The notes: generated from the sequence alone by a model not told the origin. DNA of 6,982 nt from Actinomycetota bacterium (GCA_016783995.1 JADHVN010000076.1:1-6982); one strand, 5' to 3'; positions 1 to 6,057 are shown, counted from the stretch's first letter. Numbers and translations are program-made.

Positions 1-171
1 TTGAGGCTACCAACTCAATACATCTTTATAGATATATATAAAAAATTATTCAAAATTAATAAAAGTTCGAATTCTCCCTCTACATCCATATTTTTTACAA
101 TGCCAAGCGGGATAATCATCAGAAAAAAGACAACGTTAGAATCAGCAATTAATCATCTAAAATTAAAACCC
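1..171. other. Unassigned AT-rich stretch, no supported gene
   Basis: I see no convincing gene here. A + strand reading frame is open from the window edge to a stop at 187-189, but it has no recognisable motif and runs through the promoter at 172-201, so I do not call it. On the - strand one short frame reads as a hydrophobic run followed by an acidic stretch (about 45 codons, ending near position 13), without a ribosome binding site or convincing start. It could be the decayed end of a gene or chance. Confidence 0.4.
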
Positions 172-201
172 TTGACAAAAGTTTATTAAAAGATTTATAC
201 T
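172..201 (+). promoter_or_regulatory. Sigma-70-type promoter of the RRM protein gene
   Basis: A perfect -35 hexamer TTGACA lies at 172-177 and a -10 hexamer TATACT at 196-201, 18 bp apart (17 bp if TTATAC at 195-200 is used). Transcription would begin near 207-208, giving a leader of about 113 nt before the RRM gene start at 321. It is among the best promoter matches in the window and fits a highly expressed small protein. The nine bases TTAGCACTC at 201-209 directly after the -10 equal one half of a CIRCE operator; see findings. Confidence 0.75.
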
Positions 202-257
202 TAGCACTCTTTTTGTTTGATAGTATTTTAATTAAGAGTTAGGATTGTTACTCGCAA

Positions 258-318
258 TTACCTCTCTAAAAGAAATATTGTAGAACTTAGAGAAATGATA
301 ATAATTAAAAGGAGGTAA
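258..318 (+). promoter_or_regulatory. Structured 5' leader able to mask the RRM gene's ribosome binding site
   Basis: Within the transcribed leader, TTACCTCT at 258-265 pairs with GGAGGTAA at 311-318, which contains the entire Shine-Dalgarno sequence (seven Watson-Crick pairs plus one G-U). Between these arms TCTCTAA (263-269) pairs perfectly with TTAGAGA (287-293). The two helices overlap by two or three bases, so they can stack with slight trimming or compete with each other. Folded this way the leader would hide the ribosome binding site, as in RNA thermometers or cold-responsive leaders. The base pairing is seen directly; the regulatory role is inferred. Confidence 0.4.
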
Positions 319-320
319 GT

Positions 321-587
321 ATGCAAGGTAACAAACTTTATGTAGGAAATTTAAGCTACTCTGTTACTGATGAGCAATTGAAAGAGTTATTTTCCAAGCA
401 TGGTCAAGTTAAATCGGCCAATGTAATTGGAAATAAAGGCTTTGGATTTGTTGAACTGGCAGATGCATCAGAAGCAGAAAAGGCAAAAGAAGCTTTAGAT
501 GGCACAGACTTTGAAGGTCGTAATTTAAAAGTTGATGAAGCTCGTCCTCAAAGAGAAAGAACAAACAGTAACTATAGAAGATATTAA
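321..587 (+). CDS. Small RRM-domain RNA-binding protein
   Basis: This 88-residue protein is a single RNA recognition motif with a short basic tail. The RNP2 motif LYVGNL is at residues 6-11 and the RNP1 motif KGFGFVEL at 39-46, with the aromatic residues Y7, F41 and F43 in the positions that stack on RNA bases. The fold runs to about residue 75, followed by an Arg/Tyr-rich tail (76-88) that probably adds RNA affinity. Bacterial single-RRM proteins of this type (cyanobacterial Rbp and relatives) bind single-stranded RNA in the cytoplasm, and several are cold- or stress-induced. The linker between the second and third strands is short (VIGNKGFGF), lacking the usual insert before RNP1. The ATG at 321 is set by a full AAAGGAGGT at 308-316. 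The gene has its own promoter and terminator, so it is monocistronic. Family call certain; RNA targets unknown. Confidence 0.95.
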   Translation: MQGNKLYVGNLSYSVTDEQLKELFSKHGQVKSANVIGNKGFGFVELADASEAEKAKEALDGTDFEGRNLKVDEARPQRERTNSNYRRY

Positions 588-625
588 ATTAATCTGATTA
601 ACACGTAATTAATTAGATAATATCT

Positions 626-655
626 AAAAAAGGCCCCACTTAGGTGGGGTCTTTT
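626..655. terminator. Bidirectional intrinsic terminator between RRM gene and typA
   Basis: The stem GGCCCCAC (632-639) pairs with GTGGGGTC (644-651) around the loop TTAG. It is flanked by AAAAAA (626-631) and TTTT (652-655), which extend the stem and provide a U-tract on either strand. It lies 45 nt after the RRM gene stop and 55 nt beyond the typA stop on the other strand, so it can end both converging transcripts. The G-C-rich stem in an AT-rich surrounding makes this call strong. Confidence 0.9.
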
Positions 656-710
656 AATAGTAAAAAGAGTTATATCTATAGCATTACCGTTATTAAAAGT
701 GATGATTTTT

Positions 711-2561
711 TTAAATCAAGCTATGATTTGAAGTTAGTTTTGGAAGTTTTATTTGTTTTGAGTTTTTTCTTCTTCGTTTTTCTTCTAATTCAGTTGAGAC
801 AATTTTACGAATGCGTATCGACTTAGGAGTTATTTCAACCAGTTCGCTATCATCAATATATTCCAAAGCATCATCCAGGTCCATTATTCTGGGGATATTA
901 AAATGCTCCTTACCGCCTTCGCCCTTGGAACGCATATTGGATAACTGTTTTTCTTTGCAAACATTAACCCAAATATCTTCACTGCGAGAATTTTGTCCGA
1001 CCACCTGGCTTTTGTAAACTTTATTGCCGGGACCGTAAAATAATTCACCACGGTCTTGAACATTGGTTAAACCATACAGTCGGGTAATACCGGTTTCATA
1101 TGCCACCAGTGATCCCCTATCGCGTTCTTTCCATTCACCTTTTTCTGGCAGATACTGGTAAAACAATGTATTAATAATACCCAGACCACGGGTATCGGTC
1201 ATAAATTCCCGCCTGTAACCAAATAAACCGCGGGTGGGAATAACAAATTCCAGATGAACAATACCGTCCTTGTCTTCTATTTTTTGCATTAGGCCATAAC
1301 GACTGCCTAATTTTTGAATCACAGCGCCCGAATACTCTTCCGGCACCTCAATAAAGACTTTTTCATAAGGGATCATTTTCTTACCGTCAATGACTTTAAT
1401 AATGACCTGCGGCTGGGAAACTTGAAACTCATAACCTTCTCGGCGCAAGCGTTCAATAAAAATAGCTAGATGAAGCTCACCCCGCCCAGAAACAATCCAG
1501 CCACCGCCAGGATTGTCTTCAACTTTTAATGCTACGTCATTATCCAGTTCCCTGTAAAGTCTTTCCCTTATTTGCCGGGAAGTTGTAAATTTGCCTTCTT
1601 TTCCCGCAAACGGAGAAGAATTAATACTAAAAGTCATTTTTACAGTTGGTTCTTCAATATTTAGTAAAGTCAAAGCTTGAGGTTTATTAATGTCTGCAAT
1701 AGTTTCACCGATCATAATATCCGGAATACCGGCAATGGCTACGATTTCTCCTGCTTCAGCTTCCTTAACTTCTATTTGGGCCAGACCTTGAAAATTCGAA
1801 AGTGAAATCAAACGATACTTTTTCATTAGTCCTTTGCGATTGATTTGCATTACTTCTTGCCCTGCTTCAATTTTTCCATTATAAATTCTTCCCCGGGCAA
1901 TGCGGCCCTTATAATTATCCCAATTGATAGATGTCACCAACATTTGTAAGGGCAAATTTACTTCACCGCTAGGCTGAGGAATATATTTAACAATTTCATC
2001 AAATAAAGGGGAAACATCCTTCATCTGTTTTAAATCAGGTGATAAACCGGCTTTACCAAATTTGGAAGAAGCATAAATAATCGGGAAATTAGCCGTTTTT
2101 TCATCGGCACCCAGATCAATAAAAAGGTCAAAAGTTTTATTTAAAGCTTCACTAGTGTTAGCATTAGGTTTATCAATTTTATTAATTACAACTATAATTT
2201 TGTGTTTTAATTCAAGGGCTTTTTTCAAAACAAAGCTGGTTTGGGGCATTGGGCCCTCCTGGGCGTCTATCAGCAGCAGCGAACCTTCAGCCATTTTTAA
2301 AACCCGTTCAACCTCACCACCAAAATCAGCATGTCCTGGAGTATCGATAATATTGATTTTTACTCCACGCCAAACTACTGAGGCATTTTTCGAAAAAATA
2401 GTAATACCTCGTTCTCGTTCAAGCTCATTGCTGTCCATAATACAGGTTATGTCTGCAACTTCTTTATTTAATTTGGTTTTTGATTGACGCAGCAAGGAAT
2501 CCACCAGGGTGGTCTTACCGTGATCAACATGAGCGATAATCGCAACGTTACGAATTTCCAT
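711..2561 (-). CDS. typA: Ribosome-associated translational GTPase TypA/BipA
   Basis: TypA (BipA) is an EF-G/LepA-like GTPase that binds the 70S ribosome, helps 50S assembly and is needed for growth at low temperature and under stress. From the ATG at 2561 the protein has 616 residues, close to the family's 600-615. All G motifs are intact: P-loop AHVDHGKT (10-17), RERGIT (49-54), DTPGH (73-77), NKID (127-130) and SSK (165-167). A beta-barrel domain, two EF-G-like domains and the family-specific C-terminal domain follow (TPKSIRIRK near the end), then a basic tail. I chose ATG 2561 over TTG 2576 because the protein then starts three residues before the conserved RN..IIAHVDHGK block, as homologues do. 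Neither start has a good Shine-Dalgarno; a weak AGAGAAAG precedes the ATG. It converges on the RRM gene and has its own upstream gap, so it is probably monocistronic. Identification very secure. Confidence 0.96.
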   Translation of the reverse strand: MEIRNVAIIAHVDHGKTTLVDSLLRQSKTKLNKEVADITCIMDSNELERERGITIFSKNASVVWRGVKINIIDTPGHADFGGEVERVLKMAEGSLLLIDAQEGPMPQTSFVLKKALELKHKIIVVINKIDKPNANTSEALNKTFDLFIDLGADEKTANFPIIYASSKFGKAGLSPDLKQMKDVSPLFDEIVKYIPQPSGEVNLPLQMLVTSINWDNYKGRIARGRIYNGKIEAGQEVMQINRKGLMKKYRLISLSNFQGLAQIEVKEAEAGEIVAIAGIPDIMIGETIADINKPQALTLLNIEEPTVKMTFSINSSPFAGKEGKFTTSRQIRERLYRELDNDVALKVEDNPGGGWIVSGRGELHLAIFIERLRREGYEFQVSQPQVIIKVIDGKKMIPYEKVFIEVPEEYSGAVIQKLGSRYGLMQKIEDKDGIVHLEFVIPTRGLFGYRREFMTDTRGLGIINTLFYQYLPEKGEWKERDRGSLVAYETGITRLYGLTNVQDRGELFYGPGNKVYKSQVVGQNSRSEDIWVNVCKEKQLSNMRSKGEGGKEHFNIPRIMDLDDALEYIDDSELVEITPKSIRIRKIVSTELEEKRRRKNSKQIKLPKLTSNHSLI

Positions 2562-2651
2562 TACTTTCTCTATCAATAGTTATTAATCTTTTACCCGATC
2601 TGTTATTATTTTAAAAAATGAACTAATTGTATCCATCATTTAAACTTACAT

Positions 2652-2680
2652 ATATTAAAACTCTAATTACACAAATGCAA
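2652..2680 (-). promoter_or_regulatory. Candidate typA promoter
   Basis: Read on the - strand, TTGCAT (2675-2680) and TAATAT (2652-2657) are separated by exactly 17 bp. Transcription would start near 2645 and leave a leader of about 85 nt before the typA ATG. The hexamers are good but not perfect matches, and in AT-rich DNA such pairs occur by chance. Its position in the only sizeable gap upstream of typA supports it. Confidence 0.4.
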
Positions 2681-2925
2681 TAACTATTTTGATGATGATA
2701 TTGTTGCAGTGATTTAAACAGATTAAGAATCTGCTATCGAATAAATTAAATTAATTCCGGAATAAGAACATCCTTACTTAAACCCAATATTCAGGTTCCA
2801 ACTTTGTGTAGATTGTCCATCTGATTTACAAATGTTAGCTAAATCTCTTAAAATCTGGTTCCACTTCTGTAAACAATGCGCTACCAAAAATTTTTAAAGC
2901 CTTAAAAATGTTATCACAATTACAC

Positions 2926-2971
2926 TGACCCTAAAGTAGTATCCCTGAATGTCCCTTAAATATCCCTTATT
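2926..2971. repeat. Cluster of degenerate CCCT repeats just after the dehydrogenase gene
   Basis: Four similar units follow one another: TGACCCTAAAG (2926-2936), TATCCCTGAA (2940-2949), TGTCCCTTAAA (2950-2960) and TATCCCTTATT (2961-2971). The last three are adjacent with a period of 10-11 bp, about one helical turn. The unit nearest the dehydrogenase gene ends 10 bp from its stop codon. Function unknown: it could be a protein-binding array, a worn mobile-element end, or chance. Confidence 0.4.
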
Positions 2972-2981
2972 TTGCCGGTAA

Positions 2982-4061
2982 TTAGCTACCACTAATATAC
3001 TCAGCTACCATATCCCCTACTTCTGTTGTGCTGTAGCCCATCTTACCGGCACTTAAACTCTTTACCTGAGTGCACACGTAAGAAACAGCATCTTCAATAG
3101 ATTTGGCTGCTTCTTTTTCTCCAAGGTGCTTTAACATCATCCTTCCCGCTTCTATTGCCGCCAGCGGATTTATAATATTCTTTCCGGTATATTTTGGAGC
3201 AGAGCCTCCTATGGGTTCAAACATTGAAGTTCCACCGGGATTAATATTTCCTCCTGCTGCAATTCCCATACCACCCTGGATCATCGCTCCAAGATCGGTA
3301 ATTATATCTCCAAACATATTTGGTATAACAATAACATCAAACCATTCAGGATTTTTTATCATCCACATACATGCAGCATCAATATGATTATAATCCGTTT
3401 CAATATCGGAAAACTTCTTTGCCATTTCCATAAATGCCCTGTACCACAGATCTCCTACATAAGTGAGCACATTTGTTTTATGAACCAGGGTAAGTTTTCC
3501 CGGTTTTCCTTCTTCTTTTCTTGCCCTTGTCAGATTAAAAGCATATTCCAGGCATCTGTCGACCATCTGCCTGTCATAAACCATCACCTGGGTTGCAACC
3601 TCATACGGAGTTCCCTTTCTGGTTACACCGCCATGTCCTGTATACAGTCCTCCCGTATTCTCCCTTACAACCACAAAATCTATATCTTCCGGACCCTTGT
3701 CCTTCAGAGGACAGCCAACACCGCGATAAAGTTTTACCGGTCTTAAGTTTATATACTGATCCAGCGAAAATCTCAATTTTAATAAAATGCCAACCTCTAA
3801 AACTCCCGGCGTCACATCAGGATGCCCAATAGCACCAAGATATATTGCCTTAAATTGTTTCAGTTCGTCAACGGCAGAATCAGGAAGTGTTTCTCCTGTC
3901 TTTAAATATCTATCACCGCCAAAATTATAATCGGTAAATTTAAAACTTATGTTATGTTTTTTACCTGCAGCCTCGAGAACCTTTTTACCCTCCACTATAA
4001 CTTCCGGTCCTGTACCGTCTCCGGGTATAACCGCAATAGAATAATGCTTCGATCCATTCAT
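2982..4061 (-). CDS. Isopropylmalate dehydrogenase-like beta-decarboxylating dehydrogenase
   Basis: This 359-residue cytoplasmic enzyme belongs to the isocitrate/isopropylmalate dehydrogenase family, which oxidises a 2-hydroxyacid with NAD(P)+ and decarboxylates it. The N-terminal signature IPGDGTGPEV is at 12-21. By family alignment the substrate and metal ligands are R97, R107, R133, Y140, K195, D228, D252 and D256, all present. The closest type is 3-isopropylmalate dehydrogenase (leucine synthesis, LeuB), with blocks such as RFSLDQYINLRPVKLY and GAMIQGGMGIAAGGNINP. It stands alone: no leuA, leuC or leuD is in the window, so malate-, tartrate- or homoisocitrate-like substrates remain possible. 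K290-Y291 in GSAPKYTG sit where isopropylmalate dehydrogenases using NAD+ usually have Asp-Ile, which raises the cofactor question. The ATG is fixed by GGAGGA at 4068-4073, 6 nt upstream. Family certain, substrate uncertain. Confidence 0.88.
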   Translation of the reverse strand: MNGSKHYSIAVIPGDGTGPEVIVEGKKVLEAAGKKHNISFKFTDYNFGGDRYLKTGETLPDSAVDELKQFKAIYLGAIGHPDVTPGVLEVGILLKLRFSLDQYINLRPVKLYRGVGCPLKDKGPEDIDFVVVRENTGGLYTGHGGVTRKGTPYEVATQVMVYDRQMVDRCLEYAFNLTRARKEEGKPGKLTLVHKTNVLTYVGDLWYRAFMEMAKKFSDIETDYNHIDAACMWMIKNPEWFDVIVIPNMFGDIITDLGAMIQGGMGIAAGGNINPGGTSMFEPIGGSAPKYTGKNIINPLAAIEAGRMMLKHLGEKEAAKSIEDAVSYVCTQVKSLSAGKMGYSTTEVGDMVAEYISGS

Positions 4062-4099
4062 CTTTCGTCCTCCGCAAGATTAAAATTGATTACCTCTAT

Positions 4100-4127
4100 A
4101 TTATATAAATATTTCCGCTTTTGTCTT
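4100..4127 (-). promoter_or_regulatory. Candidate promoter of the dehydrogenase gene
   Basis: A perfect -10 TATAAT (4100-4105, - strand) lies 16 bp from a partial -35 AAGACA (4122-4127). The start point would be near 4093, giving a leader of about 30 nt that includes the GGAGGA ribosome binding site. The -35 matches in four of six positions. The 196-bp gap to the upstream membrane protein gene also favours a separate promoter. Confidence 0.4.
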
Positions 4128-4257
4128 TAAAAAAGATAAATTATTTATTTTCTATAATTTTTTTTACTACAAAAATATTTTTTCTAATAATTTTCAAGCA
4201 GTACTCCATATATTATTTAGTCTAGAGTAGTATGAAGTGGAATAACTATAAATCTAT

Positions 4258-5511
4258 TTAATGCCCTTCAGTCAATGCTTTTACCAGTATTGCCAGATAG
4301 CAGAATGCAATCGGAGGAAAACTGATTATGGTAAATATCAGGCCTCTTGATATGCGCTTGTTTTCCCTTGATTCTATAATATTAAAAATCAGGCTTATCA
4401 AAAAAACAATACCAGAGGAAATGAGAAATAATCCAAAGAATCCCACAGCTGTATAGCTTTTCCAGCCTATACCTATTTCAACACTTATAAAAATTGCAAG
4501 TGCCCAGAATATCAAAGTCAGATAACCAATTACCAGAACAACCAGTCCTAAATTTTTATTTCTTTTTGCTGTATCCTTATTATTACCCTCCTTAGAAATC
4601 AATCTATAGCTTTTATTGAAGTATAAAGTGCTTGCTGAAAATAACAGCAATACCAGAAATATATAAAAAGGAAACCAGATTTCACTCATGATATTAAAAG
4701 CACTTACAAAATATTGAACAACAAAGATTGCAGCCATTACTATTATAGATGCTATTAGAGTTACCAGGCTTGCTCTGGTTATATCCTGATACTGCTTCTC
4801 ATCGTACCATTCACTTATCCCTTCCCTGAGTTTGATTATCAGCCAGTAAAGAACTATCAGAATATATGGAATTACAGCTATTAAGCTTATTACAATAATT
4901 CCTGCATCCACCGCCCATGACGGTAATGGACATACAGTTAAATATAAAAAAGAAAAAATTGTAATCAGAATCAAACCTGAAATTCCACTCAAGATCCCGA
5001 TATATTGTGCATTAATAAATATCGAATCGTCTTTTAAAACTATCTCTTCACCCTCTTTCCTAACTGACTTTCTGGTTAATACAAGGAGAACAATTATAAG
5101 AATATAGAAAATAAAATGAAGTGCCTGACTAAAAAAAAGGATGTTAAACTCACCTGGTAGTCCAAAAATATATTCTTTTGAAATATCGCTTACAAGCGCA
5201 AAGTCTCCAAATAACATCAATAAAGAAGTAATACCGGTAAAAAATAGAAAGGCACGGAGGAAGTTATCTCTTTTAAAAAAATTTAACTGCAGAATTAAAG
5301 TAAGCATGGCCGATAGGTGAAAAAAACCAAAAATAAAATACACCGCTACAACTGGAATTGAAAACTTATCCATAAAACTTTCAACATCTCCCATATTAAT
5401 AATCATATTCCTTAGCATTAAAAAGAATGTGTTTGTGAATATAAGGCCTGCAATTGAAATTGAACATAAAACTAAAGTGGTATTATTACTTATTTTTAAT
5501 AGTCGTTTCAT
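4258..5511 (-). CDS. Polytopic membrane protein of unknown family, 11 predicted helices
   Basis: I do not recognise the family of this 417-residue protein. Hydrophobic stretches suggest eleven membrane helices at about residues 11-33, 51-77, 85-107, 122-146, 167-193, 201-227, 247-270, 278-297, 320-345, 352-378 and 388-411. The positively charged loops (147-166, 228-246, 298-319, 379-387) all fall on the side of the MKRLLK N-terminus, giving a consistent N-inside, C-outside layout. There is no ATP-binding motif, no transporter signature I can name and no cleavable signal. One short outer loop has Cys, two Pro and a Trp (CPLPSW, 194-199). The ATG at 5511 has AAAGGAG at 5520-5526, 8 nt away. It begins 17 nt after the repressor gene, so the two are almost certainly co-transcribed and the repressor probably controls its amount. 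A transporter, sensor or immunity-type role would each be a guess. Confidence 0.8.
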   Translation of the reverse strand: MKRLLKISNNTTLVLCSISIAGLIFTNTFFLMLRNMIINMGDVESFMDKFSIPVVAVYFIFGFFHLSAMLTLILQLNFFKRDNFLRAFLFFTGITSLLMLFGDFALVSDISKEYIFGLPGEFNILFFSQALHFIFYILIIVLLVLTRKSVRKEGEEIVLKDDSIFINAQYIGILSGISGLILITIFSFLYLTVCPLPSWAVDAGIIVISLIAVIPYILIVLYWLIIKLREGISEWYDEKQYQDITRASLVTLIASIIVMAAIFVVQYFVSAFNIMSEIWFPFYIFLVLLLFSASTLYFNKSYRLISKEGNNKDTAKRNKNLGLVVLVIGYLTLIFWALAIFISVEIGIGWKSYTAVGFFGLFLISSGIVFLISLIFNIIESRENKRISRGLIFTIISFPPIAFCYLAILVKALTEGH

Positions 5512-5528
5512 TTTTTATGCTCCTTTAT

Positions 5529-5750
5529 TTAATCTTCTCCAAGGTAAAATAATTCCTCTACAGGTTTTTTAAAAAATTTAGCTATCTTCAAGGCTAACAA
5601 TACAGAAGGATTGAACTTCCCCTTTTCTATGGAATGAATGGTAAGCCGGGTTACACCCAGAGCATTTGCCAGTTCTTGCTGTGAAATCTCATTATGCTCA
5701 AACCGGCACCTTCTCAGGTCATTTTTAAGTTTTATATTCTTTCCTACCAA
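5529..5750 (-). CDS. Small Cro/C1-type (XRE) transcriptional regulator
   Basis: This protein of at most 73 residues is a single helix-turn-helix domain of the Cro/C1 (XRE) family, of the short type that controls neighbouring genes. Helix 2 is SQQELANAL (23-31), the turn is GV, and the recognition helix covers about TRLTIHSIEKGK (34-45). The NPS..LALKIAKFF block and the VEELF ending are typical. There is no effector domain, so a signal must act directly or through its partner. The start is unusual. The only ordinary start codon is TTG at 5750, with no ribosome binding site upstream. AGGA at 5742-5745 lies 6 nt before an in-frame ATA (5733-5735), which would give MKLKNDLRR, the length homologues have. 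It is followed after 17 nt by the membrane protein gene. It probably represses its own promoter, whose -10 is bracketed by an inverted repeat. Family secure; start and targets uncertain. Confidence 0.9.
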   Translation of the reverse strand: MVGKNIKLKNDLRRCRFEHNEISQQELANALGVTRLTIHSIEKGKFNPSVLLALKIAKFFKKPVEELFYLGED

Positions 5751-5774
5751 TTTATTATATCAATAATAGTTAAC

Positions 5775-5821
5775 ATAATGTATATAATAATGAACTAAAT
5801 ATATATAATAATATACATCAT
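5775..5821. promoter_or_regulatory. Inverted repeat bracketing the operon promoter, candidate operator
   Basis: ATAATGTATATAAT (5775-5788) is mirrored on the other strand by ATGATGTATATTAT (5808-5821). The core ATGTATAT/ATATACAT (5778-5785, 5811-5818) is a perfect 8-bp inverted repeat. One arm falls at the start point, the other in the spacer next to the -35, with the -10 between them. This is a natural arrangement for two dimers of the adjacent repressor. The region is very AT-rich, which weakens the case. Confidence 0.4.
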
Positions 5822-5826
5822 GTCAA
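5798..5826 (-). promoter_or_regulatory. Promoter of the repressor/membrane-protein operon
   Basis: On the - strand a perfect -35 TTGACA (5821-5826) is followed after 17 bp by TATATT (5798-5803), matching the -10 in five of six bases. The start would be near 5791, about 41 nt before the TTG at 5750. This strong core lies inside the inverted repeat described separately, so access to it is probably controlled. Confidence 0.65.
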
Positions 5827-5859
5827 GGATTTTTTTATTGACAGGATTTTTTTATTGAA
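5826..5859. repeat. 17-bp tandem repeat upstream of the repressor promoter
   Basis: Two adjacent 17-bp units, 5826-5842 and 5843-5859, differ only in the last base. Each is AGGA, seven T, ATTGA and then C or A. The first unit overlaps the promoter's -35. Related short motifs sit around it: TGTCAA at 5821-5826 is inverted as TTGACA at 5838-5843, and ATTGA-AG-TCAAT forms a small palindrome at 5854-5865. It may be a recent slippage duplication or an array of protein-binding sites. Confidence 0.7.
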
Positions 5860-5865
5860 GTCAAT

Positions 5866-5942
5866 GTTTTTTTAAAAAATGGCTACGCATCCGGAAATTT
5901 CTTAAAATCTATATAAGTTACTGATTTCCTTGATTTTTAACA
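5866..5942. other. Divergent intergenic region, no further feature seen
   Basis: The whole gap between the repressor gene and the flavin reductase gene is 5751-6057. Its left part holds the repressor promoter and repeats, and its right part a weak + strand promoter. In this central piece I find no hairpin, riboswitch consensus or reading frame worth calling. Confidence 0.4.
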
Positions 5943-5971
5943 TTGTAAAATTAAAACATATTACCTAGAAT
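5943..5971 (+). promoter_or_regulatory. Weak candidate promoter of the flavin reductase gene
   Basis: TTGTAA (5943-5948) and TAGAAT (5966-5971) are 17 bp apart. The -10 matches five of six bases and the -35 four of six. The start would be near 5978, about 80 nt before the ATG at 6058. Other A/T-rich hexamers nearby could serve instead. Confidence 0.3.
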
Positions 5972-6057
5972 ATTCTTAAAATATCAGAAAGTAAAATTAT
6001 AAGGGTTTAAAGCATCTATGATTTAATTTACACATTAATAATATGGAAGAGGAAATT

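Larger units (their letters stand above)
2562..2981. other. 420-bp intergenic gap with possible gene remnant
   Basis: No intact gene fits here. Apart from the typA promoter near its left end, it holds CCCT-rich repeats at 2926-2971 and, on the - strand, a short open stretch (2930 down to a TAA at 2835-2837). Its reading (ALFTEVEPDFKRFS at the end) looks protein-like but has a stop directly upstream and no start or ribosome binding site. It may be the decayed 3' end of a lost gene. A 6-bp inverted repeat CAGATT/AATCTG lies at 2719-2733 without a clear U-tract. I see no transposase signature. Confidence 0.35.

Noticed and set aside
1..189. Open + strand frame from the window edge, 62 codons
   Set aside because: No motif, no ribosome binding site visible, low-complexity residues, and it overlaps the strong promoter at 172-201.
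644..826. Open + strand frame of 60 codons
   Set aside because: It begins inside the terminator and overlaps the end of typA on the opposite strand; its composition is that of reverse-read Lys-rich coding sequence.
2155..2487. 110-codon open frame opposite typA
   Set aside because: It is the mirror of the conserved TypA GTPase domain; no ribosome binding site or recognisable family.
2719..2733. Inverted repeat CAGATT-AAG-AATCTG as a terminator for the dehydrogenase transcript
   Set aside because: The stem is short and AT-rich and has no real U-tract on either strand, so I did not list it separately.
2740..2895. Cys-pair (CVDC...CKQC) reading on the + strand suggestive of a zinc-binding peptide
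   Set aside because: It has no start codon or ribosome binding site, is bounded by stops after about 44 codons, and overlaps the more protein-like - strand remnant.
3103..3832. Several open + strand frames opposite the dehydrogenase gene
   Set aside because: They are antisense shadows of a clearly conserved enzyme, overlap one another and lack ribosome binding sites.
6043..6057. Upstream ATG as the start of the flavin reductase gene
   Set aside because: It has no ribosome binding site; the five extra codons contain the ribosome binding site of the ATG at 6058, where homologues also start.
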